Positions 1-10,092 of a stretch of DNA of 64,000 nt are shown piece by piece. Location of the stretch: contig NZ_JASVDS010000002.1 of NCBI RefSeq assembly GCF_030285365.1, positions 372,001 through 436,000 of the forward strand. Reading direction: 5' to 3'. Position numbers and translations under genes: made by a program. Each line of letters opens with the position of its first letter. Position 1 is the stretch's first letter. The notes below the pieces were generated by a model. It worked only from the letters and a program-made list of their open reading frames with translations, did not search any database and had not been told where the DNA came from. The DNA is from Roseateles subflavus (GTDB lineage: Bacteria; Pseudomonadota; Gammaproteobacteria; Burkholderiales; Burkholderiaceae_C).

Positions 1-512
1 CGCACGACCGGCAGCTGCCCGCCGACGAGCCAGGCAAACAGGCGCCAGTAGACGCGCAGCACCAGCTCGTGCAGATGCGGATTGGCGGCCACCTCGGCGT
101 TGTGGAACTGCAGCCGGACGCCCTTCAGCCCCGCGTCCTGGATGAGCTCGAGGCTCAGGTCGTCGTGCAGCAGCCCGAACACGTGGGCGATGCGGCGGAT
201 GGCCTGCGCCAGCGTGGACGCTCCGATGCCGGCGCGGACCTGCAGCGCGAAGGAGCCGCGCTTGGAGGGACGGGACAGCATGCCCAGCACCTCGTCGTCG
301 TGGCGCTCGATCAGCGTGCGCAGCAGCGTGGCGAGCTGGAGCGTGGCGATGCGCGCGCCCGGCTGGTGCAGGGCCTCCGGGGCGATGCCGGCCTCGAGGA
401 GCAGCTCGCTGCCGTCGATGCCCCGCCGCCGCAGGCCCGAGAGCAGGTTCAGCGCGAACTCGATGCCCACGGTCAGCGCCGGGGCTGGCGGGGGGGCAGG
501 GCGGGCATTCAC
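1..512 (-). CDS. AraC-family transcriptional regulator, N-terminal part (runs off the window)
   Basis: About 170 residues are present; the C-terminal helix-turn-helix half lies beyond position 1. The visible part reads like the Arabinose_bd-type sensory domain of AraC regulators that control catabolic genes, including a VGIEFALNLLSGL start and an LRVYWRLFAWL stretch near the edge. The only start codon that opens this frame is GTG at 512; the nearby ATG at 508 is in another frame and stops after a few codons. It is divergent from the thiolase/acyl-CoA dehydrogenase pair, 167 bp away, so it is probably their regulator. That role is inference, and the DNA-binding domain cannot be seen. Confidence 0.75.
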   Translation of the reverse strand, partial: MNARPAPPPAPALTVGIEFALNLLSGLRRRGIDGSELLLEAGIAPEALHQPGARIATLQLATLLRTLIERHDDEVLGMLSRPSKRGSFALQVRAGIGASTLAQAIRRIAHVFGLLHDDLSLELIQDAGLKGVRLQFHNAEVAANPHLHELVLRVYWRLFAWLVGGQLPVV

Positions 513-679
513 AGCGGCGTACTGTAGCGCCGGGCCCGGCCCCCCTCGCCGCGCGGGGCGAGGTGAAATGACATCGCCGCGCCGCCTTTTGCCATTGGGT
601 CCGGGCGCGCCGCTGTCTAGCATGGCGATGCGGCCGGCCCGTGGGGCGCCGGCCCGCCATCGCCCGAGGAGTCGCGTCC

Positions 680-1879
680 ATGAATCGCAAGGTACTTGTC
701 GCCGGGGTCGGCATGATCCCCTTCACCAAGCCCGGTGCCAGCGCACCCTATCCGCAGATGGCGGCCGAGGCCACGCGCCTCGCGTTGCAGGACGCCGGCC
801 TCGACTTTGCGCAGGTGCAGCAGGCCTATGTGGGCTATGTCTATGCCGACAGCACGGCCGGGCAGCGTGCGCTGTACGAGGTCGGGATGAGCGGCATTCC
901 CGTCATCAACGTGAACAACAACTGCTCCACCGGCTCCACGGCGCTGTTCCTGGCCCGCCAGGCGGTGGAGAGCGGAGCGGCCGAGTGCGTGCTCGCGCTG
1001 GGCTTCGAGCAGATGAGTCCCGGGGCGCTGGGCGCGGTGTTCAAGGACCGCCCCAGCCCCTTCGACCGCTTCGACCAGACCACGGACGAGCTCGTCGGTC
1101 ACGCCGAGATCCCGCTGGCGCTGCGCTACTTCGGCGGCGCGGGCCTGGCGCACATGCAGCAGTTCGGCACGCAGCTGAGCACCTTCGCCAAGATCCGCGC
1201 CAAGGCGAGCCGGCACGCCGCCAACAACCCGCTGGCGCTCTTCCGGACGGTGGTCAGCGAGGAGGACGTGCTGAACGCCCCCGTGATGTGGCCCGGCGTG
1301 ATGACCCGCCTGATGGCCTGCCCGCCGACCTGCGGGGCCGCCGCGGCGCTGCTCTGCTCCGAGGCCTTCGCCGCACGGCAGGGCCTCCGCGGCGCGGTGC
1401 GGATCCGCGCCCAGGCCATGACCACGGACGGCCCCGAGACCTTCGAGTCCCGGGACATGCGCGAGCTGGTCGGCTTCAGCATGGCCCGCCGCGCCGCCAG
1501 CCGGGTCTACGAAGCCGCGGGCATCGGGCCGGCGGACGTGGACGTCGTCGAGCTGCACGACTGCTTCGCGCACAACGAGCTCATCACCTACGAGGCCCTG
1601 GGCCTGTGCCCCGTGGGCGGTGCGGAGGCCTTTGTTGTTGATGGCGACAACACCTACGGCGGCCGTGTGGTCACCAACCCGTCCGGCGGGCTGCTCAGCA
1701 AGGGCCATCCGCTCGGCGCCACCGGGCTGGCGCAGTGCACGGAGCTCGTCCAGCAGCTGCGGGGCCGGGCGGGGGCGCGGCAGGTCGAGGGGGCGCGGCT
1801 GGCGCTGCAGCACAACCTCGGGCTCGGCGGCGCCTGCGTGGTCACGCTGTACGAAGCGCCGGACCGCTCGGCCGCCTGA
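680..1879 (+). CDS. SCP-x-type thiolase (lipid-transfer protein/thiolase)
   Basis: 399 residues. Thiolase-superfamily protein of the SCP2/SCP-x type, expected to cleave or condense acyl-CoAs. The nucleophilic cysteine lies in NNNCSTGS (Cys82). The active-site histidines are in HDCFAHNE (His293) and SKGHPLGATG (His343), so all catalytic positions are present. A good ribosome site, AGGAG at 665-669, sets the start at 680 rather than an in-frame upstream codon at 641. The acyl-CoA dehydrogenase follows after 45 bp, suggesting a two-gene operon for degrading a branched or cyclic acyl-CoA; the substrate cannot be read from sequence. SCP-x thiolases differ from FadA-type thiolases in carrying the HDCF motif. 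Confidence 0.88.
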   Translation: MNRKVLVAGVGMIPFTKPGASAPYPQMAAEATRLALQDAGLDFAQVQQAYVGYVYADSTAGQRALYEVGMSGIPVINVNNNCSTGSTALFLARQAVESGAAECVLALGFEQMSPGALGAVFKDRPSPFDRFDQTTDELVGHAEIPLALRYFGGAGLAHMQQFGTQLSTFAKIRAKASRHAANNPLALFRTVVSEEDVLNAPVMWPGVMTRLMACPPTCGAAAALLCSEAFAARQGLRGAVRIRAQAMTTDGPETFESRDMRELVGFSMARRAASRVYEAAGIGPADVDVVELHDCFAHNELITYEALGLCPVGGAEAFVVDGDNTYGGRVVTNPSGGLLSKGHPLGATGLAQCTELVQQLRGRAGARQVEGARLALQHNLGLGGACVVTLYEAPDRSAA

Positions 1880-1924
1880 GTGCGCGCACTCGCCAGACAC
1901 CCCTGAGCTCACCGGACGCCCGCC

Positions 1925-3088
1925 ATGAACACTTCCTTGCTGCCCCGCCTGCATCGCCACCCCTGGATGGACGAGCAGATCGACGCCTTTCGCGAACAGG
2001 TGCGCCGCTACGTGACGGCGGAGATGGCGCCGCAGCTCGAGGGCTGGCGGCGCCAGGGCTTCATCCCGCGCGAGGTCTGGCAGCCCTTCGGGGCGCTCGG
2101 CTTCCTGCTGCCCGAGCTCGACGAGGCCTGGGGCGGCGCGGGGGCGAACCTGGCCTACCAGCTGGTCGTGCAGGACGAGCTGGCGCGGGCCGAGATGCCG
2201 GCCAACACGGCCGTGCACACCATCGCGGCGCACTACCTCCTCGACTACGGGACCGAGGCCCAGAAGCGGCGCTGGCTGCCGGGGCTGGCGAGCGGCGCGC
2301 TGCTGGCGGGCATCGCCATGACCGAGCCGGGCTGCGGCTCCGACCTCAAGGCGATGCGCACGCGGGCCCGCCGGGACGGCGACGACTACGTCCTGGACGG
2401 CGCCAAGACCTTCATCACCAACGGCTTCTCCGCGAACCTGCTGGTCGTGGCCGTGCGCACCGGCGAGGCCGGCAGCCGTGGGGTGTCGCTCCTCGTGCTG
2501 GAGACGCAGGACCTGCCCGGCTTCAGCGTCGGACGGCGCCTGGAGAAGCTGGGCCAGCATGCGTCCGACACGGCGGAGCTGTCCTTCCAGGGCGTGCGCG
2601 TGCCGGCTTCACATCTGCTGGGCGGCGTGGAAGGGCAGGGCTTCCGCCAGCTGATGAGCCAGCTGCCCTACGAGCGCCTGCTGCTCGCGGTGCCCGCCGC
2701 CGCTACCATCGAGCGCGCGGTGGAGCTCACCGTCGAGTACACCAGCCAGCGCCAGGCCTTCGGGCAGTCCGTCGCCAGCTTCCAGAACACGCGCTTCAAG
2801 CTGGCGGAATGCGCGACCCTGGCCCACGTCGTGCGCAGCTTCGTCAACGACTGCGTGCAGCGCCTGCTCGACGGCACGCTCGACGACGAGGCCGCCTACA
2901 TGGCCAAGTGGTGGACGACCGAGCAGCAGTGCCGGGTGATGGACGAATGCCTGCAGCTCTTCGGGGGCTATGGCTACATGGCCGAGTACCCGATCGCCCG
3001 GATGTATGCCGACGCCCGCGTGCAGAAGATCTACGGCGGCACGAACGAGATCATGAAGGACCTCATCGCGCGCCGCCTGCTGGGCTGA
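1925..3088 (+). CDS. Acyl-CoA dehydrogenase, long-chain-type active site
   Basis: 387 residues, the usual length for a homotetrameric FAD acyl-CoA dehydrogenase. The flavin-binding MTEPGCGSDL loop and the C-terminal YGGTNEIMKDLIARRLLG segment are intact. The YEGT position that carries the catalytic Glu in medium- and short-chain enzymes is YGGT here, while LPYERLLLA carries Glu250 in the helix that supplies the base in LCAD and isovaleryl-CoA dehydrogenase. The enzyme should therefore be active with an LCAD/IVD-type base. It follows the SCP-x thiolase and probably works in the same catabolic route under the divergent AraC regulator. Confidence 0.9.
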   Translation: MNTSLLPRLHRHPWMDEQIDAFREQVRRYVTAEMAPQLEGWRRQGFIPREVWQPFGALGFLLPELDEAWGGAGANLAYQLVVQDELARAEMPANTAVHTIAAHYLLDYGTEAQKRRWLPGLASGALLAGIAMTEPGCGSDLKAMRTRARRDGDDYVLDGAKTFITNGFSANLLVVAVRTGEAGSRGVSLLVLETQDLPGFSVGRRLEKLGQHASDTAELSFQGVRVPASHLLGGVEGQGFRQLMSQLPYERLLLAVPAAATIERAVELTVEYTSQRQAFGQSVASFQNTRFKLAECATLAHVVRSFVNDCVQRLLDGTLDDEAAYMAKWWTTEQQCRVMDECLQLFGGYGYMAEYPIARMYADARVQKIYGGTNEIMKDLIARRLLG

Positions 3089-3120
3089 GCGAGGCGGCCG
3101 GCGGGGACGGGCCGCGGCGC

Positions 3121-3828
3121 TCAGCGCTGCCCGTGCGTGAGTGCCCAGTTCAGCCCCAGCGTCCACCAGACCGGGTGCCTGCCATGATCGCCCCGGGCCC
3201 GGCTGAGATCCAGCGTGAGGCGCTCGCTGAGCGTGTACCGCAGTCCCAGCCGTTGCTGCGGACCGAGGGCGTCCTGCCAGCGCTCGGCCAGCGCCTGCCA
3301 TCGCGGCGTGAGCTGCCATTCGAGCGCCAGCCCGTGGCGCGTCAGGGCGGGGTCCTGCGTGGGGAACTCTCGGCCCAGGTTCAGGTGCAGGGCCAGGTCG
3401 TCGCGGGGCTGCCAGGTGAGCAGCAGCAGGGCGGTGTGGCCGGCCAGGCGTGGGGTGCCGCTCTGCCAGGTGGTGGTCCAGGTGGCACCGACGCTCAGCC
3501 CCGGCTGCAGGTCGCCTGCCGCCTTGAGCTGCAGCCCGAGGCTGCGCACCGCCGCCTCGCCGGGGCTGATGCTGCGGTCGAGGTTGAGGCCCAGCTCGAG
3601 GGCGCCGGCACGGCAGGCGCCACCGGCGTGCTGGAGCCGATGGTCGCGCGAATGCTCGCCCCAGGCCTCGAGCGCGCATTGACCGGGGTCGGCGATGCTG
3701 GCGTCGTCCACCGCGTGATGGCCGCCCGCCGCAAGCGCCGGCAGCGGCAGTGCGAGGCCCGCGATCCAGGCGATCGTCGCCAGGCGAGCGGCCGGGCGCA
3801 GCGGGCAGGGCGGGCGTGAAGGCGGCAT
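3121..3828 (-). CDS. Exported protein, putative outer-membrane beta-barrel
   Basis: 235 residues. The N-terminus is a signal peptide (basic start, hydrophobic stretch, cleavage near PALAAGG). The rest is a series of short alternating hydrophobic/polar strands, for example LALHLNLGREF, HGLALEWQL and LTLDLSRARG, ending in aromatic-rich strands (WWTLGLNWAL). This looks like a small transmembrane beta-barrel or porin-like protein. I do not recognise a named family. No clear Shine-Dalgarno precedes the ATG. It converges on the acyl-CoA dehydrogenase and appears monocistronic. The 246 bp upstream (3829-4074) hold nothing I recognise. Confidence 0.6.
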   Translation of the reverse strand: MPPSRPPCPLRPAARLATIAWIAGLALPLPALAAGGHHAVDDASIADPGQCALEAWGEHSRDHRLQHAGGACRAGALELGLNLDRSISPGEAAVRSLGLQLKAAGDLQPGLSVGATWTTTWQSGTPRLAGHTALLLLTWQPRDDLALHLNLGREFPTQDPALTRHGLALEWQLTPRWQALAERWQDALGPQQRLGLRYTLSERLTLDLSRARGDHGRHPVWWTLGLNWALTHGQR

Positions 3829-4074
3829 GGCGTGGTGGAGAGGGGGCAGCGGCCGGGCCCTTGGCGCTGAGGCGCACGGGCCGGCTGGGCTGGATTCTCC
3901 CTGGATGTCGCGGCCTTGGGGCCGTGTCGTCGCCGCGACCCGCTCGGACCGTCCGTGACCGTGACGCCTTGCCGCTCCTGGGCCGCTTCATGCGGCGCGA
4001 CTGTGGGCCCGGCGCCGCGCCGTCCTTGTGGCCGGCGCCGTCCCGGCCCGTGAGCGGCGTGGCTGCGCCGGCGG

Positions 4075-4674
4075 CTAGACGGCGAAGTGCCACTCCTGGA
4101 TCCCTGCATGCGCGGGCCGGTGCTCCCGCGCCGCCCGGGCCCGAGCGGCCTCCACCCAGCGCTTGGCCAGCGGGAAGGGGCCGAAGCCCGACTCGGTGTT
4201 GATGTGGCCGACCGCGCCCAGGTTGCTGAAGCTGGCGCCCCAGCGGCTGGCCCAGCGCAGGGCACTGGCGGCGCTCATCCAGGGGTCGTCCTGGCTGGCG
4301 ATGAGGCTGCTGGGCACGTGCAGGCGGTGGTGCGGCAGCGATTCGGCGAGGCCGAACTTGTCGGGCTCGGCGGGCGCCACGAACAGCGCCTGGCGGATGG
4401 GCGAGTCCGGGTGGTCGGCGAGGTGGCGGGCCAGGGCGAGACAGCCGAAGCTGTGCGCCACGGCGATCCATTCGCCGCCGGCCTGCTCGTGGGCCGCGCT
4501 CTCGAGCGTGCGCTGGATGCGGTCGGCCCAGCGCGGGAGATCCGGCCGGCTGAAGTCGCGCTGGACCACCCGGCGCGCGTCGCGGTACTGCGCCTGCAGC
4601 CAGGTCTGCCAGTGGGCCGGGCCGCTGTCGTGCAGGCCGGGAATGATGAGCAGGCGGGGCGCGCGGTAGGCCAT
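4075..4674 (-). CDS. RBBP9/YdeN-family alpha/beta hydrolase
   Basis: 199 residues, matching the small single-domain RBBP9/YdeN serine hydrolases. It begins with the typical LLIIPGLHDSGPAHWQ motif. The triad is visible: Ser75 in AHSFG, an Asp in SQDDPWM (129-130), and His157 in GHINTESGFG. Natural substrates of this family are poorly known. It starts 10 bp after the molbindin gene stops, so the two are almost certainly cotranscribed, though no functional link is obvious. Confidence 0.88.
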   Translation of the reverse strand: MAYRAPRLLIIPGLHDSGPAHWQTWLQAQYRDARRVVQRDFSRPDLPRWADRIQRTLESAAHEQAGGEWIAVAHSFGCLALARHLADHPDSPIRQALFVAPAEPDKFGLAESLPHHRLHVPSSLIASQDDPWMSAASALRWASRWGASFSNLGAVGHINTESGFGPFPLAKRWVEAARARAAREHRPAHAGIQEWHFAV

Positions 4675-4684
4675 GGCGGGCTCC

Positions 4685-4903
4685 TCAGAGGGTGGCGATG
4701 GAGACTTCGGTCGACTTGACCAGCGCCACCACCTCCTTGCCCACGGTCAGGCCGAGGTCCTTGACCGAGCGGGTGGTGATGACGGAGGTGACGATCTGCC
4801 CGCCCACGGTCTGCACGTCGACCTCGGAGACCACGGGGCCTTCGATGATCTCCTTGACGGTGCCGCGGAACTGGTTGCGCACATTGATGGCGGTGATGCT
4901 CAT
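4685..4903 (-). CDS. Molbindin (single Mop/TOBE domain)
   Basis: 72 residues forming one Mop domain, starting MSITAINVRNQF with the VKEIIEGPVVSEVDVQT and VTSVIT segments typical of molybdate/tungstate-binding molbindins. Such proteins oligomerise and buffer or store oxyanion in the cytoplasm. A good ribosome site (AGGAG class) precedes the ATG. It is first in a two-gene operon with the RBBP9-type hydrolase. No mod transport or molybdenum cofactor gene is in the window. The 179 bp upstream of it contain no recognised feature. Confidence 0.9.
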   Translation of the reverse strand: MSITAINVRNQFRGTVKEIIEGPVVSEVDVQTVGGQIVTSVITTRSVKDLGLTVGKEVVALVKSTEVSIATL

Positions 4904-5082
4904 GGGAGCTCCTGGGTTCGGGGTTCAGGCGTCGTGGGCGAGGGGCCGCACGGGTGGCGAGAGTGGCTTCAGCTTAGGCCGGCGGCGGGGGCGCCGGAAC
5001 GAACAAAACTGCATCAGCTCATGAAGTCGCCGGTGCCCGGCGGCCTGCACGGGGGCTCAGGGACGGGGCCCGGTGACCGGAC

Positions 5083-6036
5083 TCAAAGACCGGCGAGCGA
5101 GGTCTGCCCCTCCCGCGCCTCCAGCACCGCCTCACGGGTCCAGGGCGGCGCGAAGGTCTCGACGAAGGCGTAGGCGTAGTCGCGCAGGTAGGCGTCGCGG
5201 CGGACGGCCAGGCGGGTCATGTTGTCCGCGAAGAGGTGGCGGGCGTCGATGGCCGAGAGGTGGCGGTCGCGCTCGTCGTCATAGGCGATGGCGGCGACGA
5301 TGCCCACGCCCAGGCCCAGCTCCACATAGGTCTTGATCACGTCGGCGTCCATGGCCGCCAGCACCACGTGCAGCGGCACGCCGGCGGCCTTGAAGGCCTG
5401 GTCGATGTGCGAGCGGCCGGTGTAGCCGGTCTCGTAGGTGACGATGGGGTACTCGGCGAGGCGCTCGAGCGTGAGCGTCTCACCCCGGCGCTGCGCCTCG
5501 GCCAGCGGGTGGTTCAGGGGCGTGACGACGGTGTGGGTCCAGCGGTAGCAGGGCAGGGCGACGAGGTCCTCGTACTGGGCGAGTGCCTCGGTGGCAATGC
5601 CGATGTCGGCCTCGCCGTCCAGCAGCAGCCGGGCGACCTGCTGCGGCGAGCCCTGCTGCAGCGTCAGCTCGACCTCGGGGTGGTTCACGCGGAAGTCCCG
5701 CACCACCGGAGGCAGGGCGTAGCGGGCCTGGCTGTGGGTGGCGGCGATGCGCAGCACGCCACGGCCGGCGCGGGCGAAGTCGTCCCCCGCACGGCGCAGG
5801 TTGTCGGCCTCCTGCAGCAGACGCTCGACGATGGGCAGCACGTTGCGACCCGGGGCCGTCAGCCCCGTCAGCCGCTTGCCGGCGCGCATGAAGATCTCGA
5901 TGCCCAGCTCGTCCTCCAGCTCCCGGATCTGGCGGCTGACACCGGGCTGGGAGGTGTGCAGCGCTGCGGCCACCTCGGTGAGATTGAAACCGCGGCGCTG
6001 GGCTTCGCGGACGGAACGGAGTTGCTGGAAATTCAT
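5083..6036 (-). CDS. CysB-family LysR transcriptional regulator
   Basis: 317 residues. The N-terminal winged helix (MNFQQLRSVREAQRR, then LHTSQPGVSRQIRELEDELG) is diagnostic of the CysB/Cbl subgroup, whose members sense O-acetylserine or sulfur-status ligands and control sulfur assimilation. The rest is a LysR substrate domain (LRIAATHSQARYALPPVV onward). The start at 6036 has an AAGAAGG ribosome site; the frame extends further upstream without support. It lies about 4 kb from the cystine-type ABC importer and transsulfuration genes, which are plausible targets. It could be CysB itself or a paralogue. Confidence 0.88.
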   Translation of the reverse strand: MNFQQLRSVREAQRRGFNLTEVAAALHTSQPGVSRQIRELEDELGIEIFMRAGKRLTGLTAPGRNVLPIVERLLQEADNLRRAGDDFARAGRGVLRIAATHSQARYALPPVVRDFRVNHPEVELTLQQGSPQQVARLLLDGEADIGIATEALAQYEDLVALPCYRWTHTVVTPLNHPLAEAQRRGETLTLERLAEYPIVTYETGYTGRSHIDQAFKAAGVPLHVVLAAMDADVIKTYVELGLGVGIVAAIAYDDERDRHLSAIDARHLFADNMTRLAVRRDAYLRDYAYAFVETFAPPWTREAVLEAREGQTSLAGL

Positions 6037-6314
6037 GGCGGGCCTTCTTGTTATGCGTTTTTCATTTTTGCGAGGCAGGCCGGTGCTGTCCTCCAAGAAA
6101 AAATGCAAAGCATGTGAAACGGGGCGTGAAATCCGTTGTCGCCTGGCTTGCACAGCCGGTGCCGCACCGGCTTCCCAGGGCGGAGGGCTGCTGTTAAGGT
6201 GCCACCGGCTGCCCCCCGGAAGCCCCGGGCGGCGGCGGCTTGCTGCCCCCGGGGGCGCAAGCCTGGCGGCCATGGTTCTCGACGGGCCCCGCGAGGCCCC
6301 AAGGAGTGCTCACG

Positions 6315-7865
6315 ATGCGTTTGTCGAATCTGCGTGTGGGGGTGCGTCTGGCGGCTGGTTTTGCCGTGCTGCTAGCGCTGGTGCTGGCCATGGGGCTCTA
6401 TGCCCTGGACCGGGTGAGCCGGGTCCATGACAGCGTGACGGCCCTGGCCGAGGACTGGCTGCCCAGCACCCAGCAGCTGGCCGGCATCAACGAGGCCCTG
6501 AACCAGATGCGGCGGGCCGAGCTGCAGATGCTGTTGGGCGGTGATGACAAGTCCATGAAGGACGAATCCGCCCGCATCGCCAAGCAGTGGGAGGTCCTGC
6601 CCAAGCTGATGCAGGCCTACGAGAGCACGCTGGGCGAGGACTCGGAGCGCCAGGCTTTCGCGGCCCTGAAGGCCGCGGTACAGCGCTACCAGGCCAGCCA
6701 GCCGCAGCTGCTGGGCCTGCTCAAGGACGGGCGCATCGACGACGCACGCGCCTACCTCCGGGGCGATTCCCGCCAGGCCTTCCGCGCGACCACCGATGCC
6801 ATGGTCAAGCTCACCGAGAGCAACACCAACGGCGGGGCGGCGGCCTCGCAGCGCAGCCACCAGGACTACCGCTCGGTGCGCTGGGGCATCGGCCTGATGA
6901 TTGTCGTGGCCCTGCTCCTGGGCGCCTTCGTGGCCGTGCTGCTGACCCGTTCCCTGACCGCGCCCCTGGCCCATGCCGCGGCCACCGCGGATCGCATTGC
7001 CGATGGCGACCTCAGCCTGCCGGTGAACTCGGACCGCCGCGACGAGCTGGGCGACCTGCTGCGCGCCCTGGCCCGCATGCAGGAGGCCCTCAACGCCTCG
7101 GTCAGCAGCGTGCGGCGCGGGGCCGACGCCGTGGCTGTCGCAGCCCAGGAGGTCTCGACCGGCGGGCATGATCTGTCGGCCAGGACCGAGCAGGCCGCGG
7201 CCAGCATCGAGCAGACCTCCGCCGCCATGCAGCAGGTGGCGGAGACCGTGCGCCAGAGCGCCGCCTCGGCCCAGCAGGCGCACCAGCTGGCGCAGGCGGC
7301 CGCCGAGGTGGCGTCACAAGGGGGCAGCGTGGTGGCCCGGGTCGTGGAGACCATGAACGGCATCCAGACGTCCTCGCGCAAGATCGGCGACATCATCGGC
7401 GTGATCGATGGCATTGCCTTCCAGACCAACATCCTGGCGCTGAACGCCGCCGTGGAGGCGGCCCGTGCCGGCGAACAGGGCCGGGGCTTTGCCGTGGTGG
7501 CGGCCGAGGTCCGCACCCTGGCCCAGCGCTCGGCCCAGGCCGCGCGCGAGATCAAGGCCCTGATCTCCAGCTCCGTGGAGCAGGTGGACCGCGGTGGCCA
7601 CCTGGTGGGCGAGGCCGGCAGCACCATGGATCAGGTCGTGCAATCCGTGCAGAACGTGCGCCAGCTGATCGGCGACATCGCCGCCACGGTGCAGGCCCAG
7701 ACGCAGAGCGTGGGCGAGGTGAACACCGCCATCGTGCAGATGGACAGCATGACCCAGCAGAACGCGGCGCTGGTCGAGGAGTCCGCCGCGGCGGCCGAGT
7801 CCCTGAAGGCCCAGGCGGACGGGCTGCTGGCGGCGGTGAGCAAGTTCAGGTTGCGCGCCGCCTGA
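6315..7865 (+). CDS. Methyl-accepting chemotaxis protein
   Basis: 516 residues. Topology is TM1 (about 10-32), a periplasmic four-helix-bundle sensor, TM2 (about 189-211), a HAMP domain ([22 protein letters not shown]) and a cytoplasmic signalling rod. The highly conserved hairpin tip is present ([20 protein letters not shown] followed by [20 protein letters not shown]). The protein ends at FRLRAA, so there is no C-terminal CheR/CheB-tethering pentapeptide. AAGGAG at 6301-6306 sets the start. The ligand cannot be inferred. No other chemotaxis gene is nearby, so it is an orphan receptor. Confidence 0.95.
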   Translation: MRLSNLRVGVRLAAGFAVLLALVLAMGLYALDRVSRVHDSVTALAEDWLPSTQQLAGINEALNQMRRAELQMLLGGDDKSMKDESARIAKQWEVLPKLMQAYESTLGEDSERQAFAALKAAVQRYQASQPQLLGLLKDGRIDDARAYLRGDSRQAFRATTDAMVKLTESNTNGGAAASQRSHQDYRSVRWGIGLMIVVALLLGAFVAVLLTRSLTAPLAHAAATADRIADGDLSLPVNSDRRDELGDLLRALARMQEALNASVSSVRRGADAVAVAAQEVSTGGHDLSARTEQAAASIEQTSAAMQQVAETVRQSAASAQQAHQLAQAAAEVASQGGSVVARVVETMNGIQTSSRKIGDIIGVIDGIAFQTNILALNAAVEAARAGEQGRGFAVVAAEVRTLAQRSAQAAREIKALISSSVEQVDRGGHLVGEAGSTMDQVVQSVQNVRQLIGDIAATVQAQTQSVGEVNTAIVQMDSMTQQNAALVEESAAAAESLKAQADGLLAAVSKFRLRAA

Positions 7866-7878
7866 TCGGGCTGCGACG

Positions 7879-8630
<752 letters not shown>

Positions 8631-8634
<4 letters not shown>

Positions 8635-9305
8635 GGGGCGAGGCGCCTTTCGAGCGCATAGGCCAGGCGCGTCAGGCCGAAGCACAGGAGGAAGTAGGTG
8701 CCGCCCAGGGTGAGGTAGATCTCGACGGGCTTGACGAGGACCTGGGCGTTGATCTGGTTGGCGATGTAGGACAGTTCCGAGAGGCCGATGATGGTGCCCA
8801 GCGAGGTCTCCTTGATGGTCGAGACGAACTGGCTGACCAGCGAGGGCAGCATGTGGCGCAGGGCCTGGGGCAGCAGCACCCAGCGCAGGGCCTGGCCACG
8901 GCTCATGCCCAGCGACTGCGCCGCCTCCAGCTGGCCGGCCGGCAGGGCCAGCAGGCCGGAGCGGACGATCTCGGCCAGGTAGACCGCGTCGAAGAGCACC
9001 AGGGCGCAGAGCATGGTGCTGAACTGGTCCGTCTTCTGGCCGGTCACTGCGGGCAGCGCGAAGTAGGCCCAGAACACGACCATCAGCAGGGGCGTGCCGC
9101 GCACCACGTAGACCAGGCCCGTGACGGGCCCGCGCAGCCAGCGCCGCGGGCTCAGGCGCGCCACCCCCAGGGCCACGCCCAGGGGCAAGGCCAGCAGCAG
9201 GCCCAGGGAGGCCAGGATGAGGGTCAGCGCCAGGCCGCCCAGCGGGCCGTGCGGGTACTGGCCGACGAGGAAGTAGAGCCAGTAGGTGTCGATCAGGTCA
9301 GCCAT
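8631..9305 (-). CDS. Polar amino-acid ABC transporter, permease
   Basis: 224 residues of the HisM/GlnP permease family, with several transmembrane helices and the EAA-type loop ([22 protein letters not shown]). Its ATG overlaps the stop of the upstream permease by one base (TGATG), and its own stop overlaps the ATPase start, so the operon is tightly coupled. With the second permease it should form the heterodimeric membrane channel of the importer. Confidence 0.92.
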
Positions 9306-10003
9306 CAGCGCAGGCTCCGGGCGGGCCAGCGGCGCTGGACTTCATGGGCCAGCGCCGTCAGCAGCAGCGAGACCGAGAGATAGGCCACCGTCACCAGCGC
9401 GAAGGTCTCGAAGCCGCGGAAGCTGGCGGTCTCCATGCGCTGGGCCTGGTACATCAGCTCGGCCGTGCCGATCACGGTGGCGATGCTGGTGTTCTTCCAG
9501 AGGTTGAGCGTCTGCGAGAGCAAGGGGCCGACGGCGATGCGCAGGGCCTGCGGCAGCACCACCAGGCGCAGGGCACTCCGATAGGGCAGGCCCAGCGCGC
9601 GGGCCGCCTCGAACTGGGTGGCCGGCACGGCGCGCAGGCCCGAGCGCAGGTCCTCGGCCACATAGGCGGCGGTGTAGACGGTGAGGCCCATCCACGCACT
9701 GAGGGTCTCGATCTGGTGTTCGTAGAGCCAGGCCTTCAGGCCCTCGGGCAGCAGCTCGGGCACGCCGAAATACCAGAAGAGCAGGTGAACCAGCAGCGGC
9801 ACGCTGCGCACGATCTCGACGTAGGCCTGGCCCAGTGCCCGCAAGGCGGACCAGGGTGCCTGGCGCAGCAGGGCGATGAGCAGGCCCAGGGGCAGGGCAC
9901 TCAGCAGGGTGAGGCCGGTGAGCAGGAGCGACAGCTCGAAGCCGCTGCGCAGCCAGACGAGGTACTCGCCCTGCAGCAGCAGGCTGAAATCAAGGGAAGG
10001 CAT
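9305..10003 (-). CDS. Polar amino-acid ABC transporter, permease
   Basis: 232 residues of the same HisQ/GlnP permease family as its neighbour, but clearly a distinct sequence. The cytoplasmic coupling loop reads EAARALGLPYRSALRLVVLPQALR. The membrane topology is typical of inner-membrane amino-acid import channels. It follows the binding-protein gene after about 90 bp, a common spacing where a stem-loop lowers expression of the membrane components. Confidence 0.92.
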   Translation of the reverse strand: MPSLDFSLLLQGEYLVWLRSGFELSLLLTGLTLLSALPLGLLIALLRQAPWSALRALGQAYVEIVRSVPLLVHLLFWYFGVPELLPEGLKAWLYEHQIETLSAWMGLTVYTAAYVAEDLRSGLRAVPATQFEAARALGLPYRSALRLVVLPQALRIAVGPLLSQTLNLWKNTSIATVIGTAELMYQAQRMETASFRGFETFALVTVAYLSVSLLLTALAHEVQRRWPARSLR

Positions 10004-10092
10004 GGTCGGTCGGACAGGAGACAGGGCGCGGCCTGCCGCGCCGGTGCGCAGGCAGGCCGGTCAGGAGCGGAGGTGGCGGAGCCCGCCGGGGC

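Noticed and set aside
617-2560. Minus-strand open frame overlapping the thiolase and dehydrogenase
   Set aside because: Antisense shadow of two well-supported enzymes.
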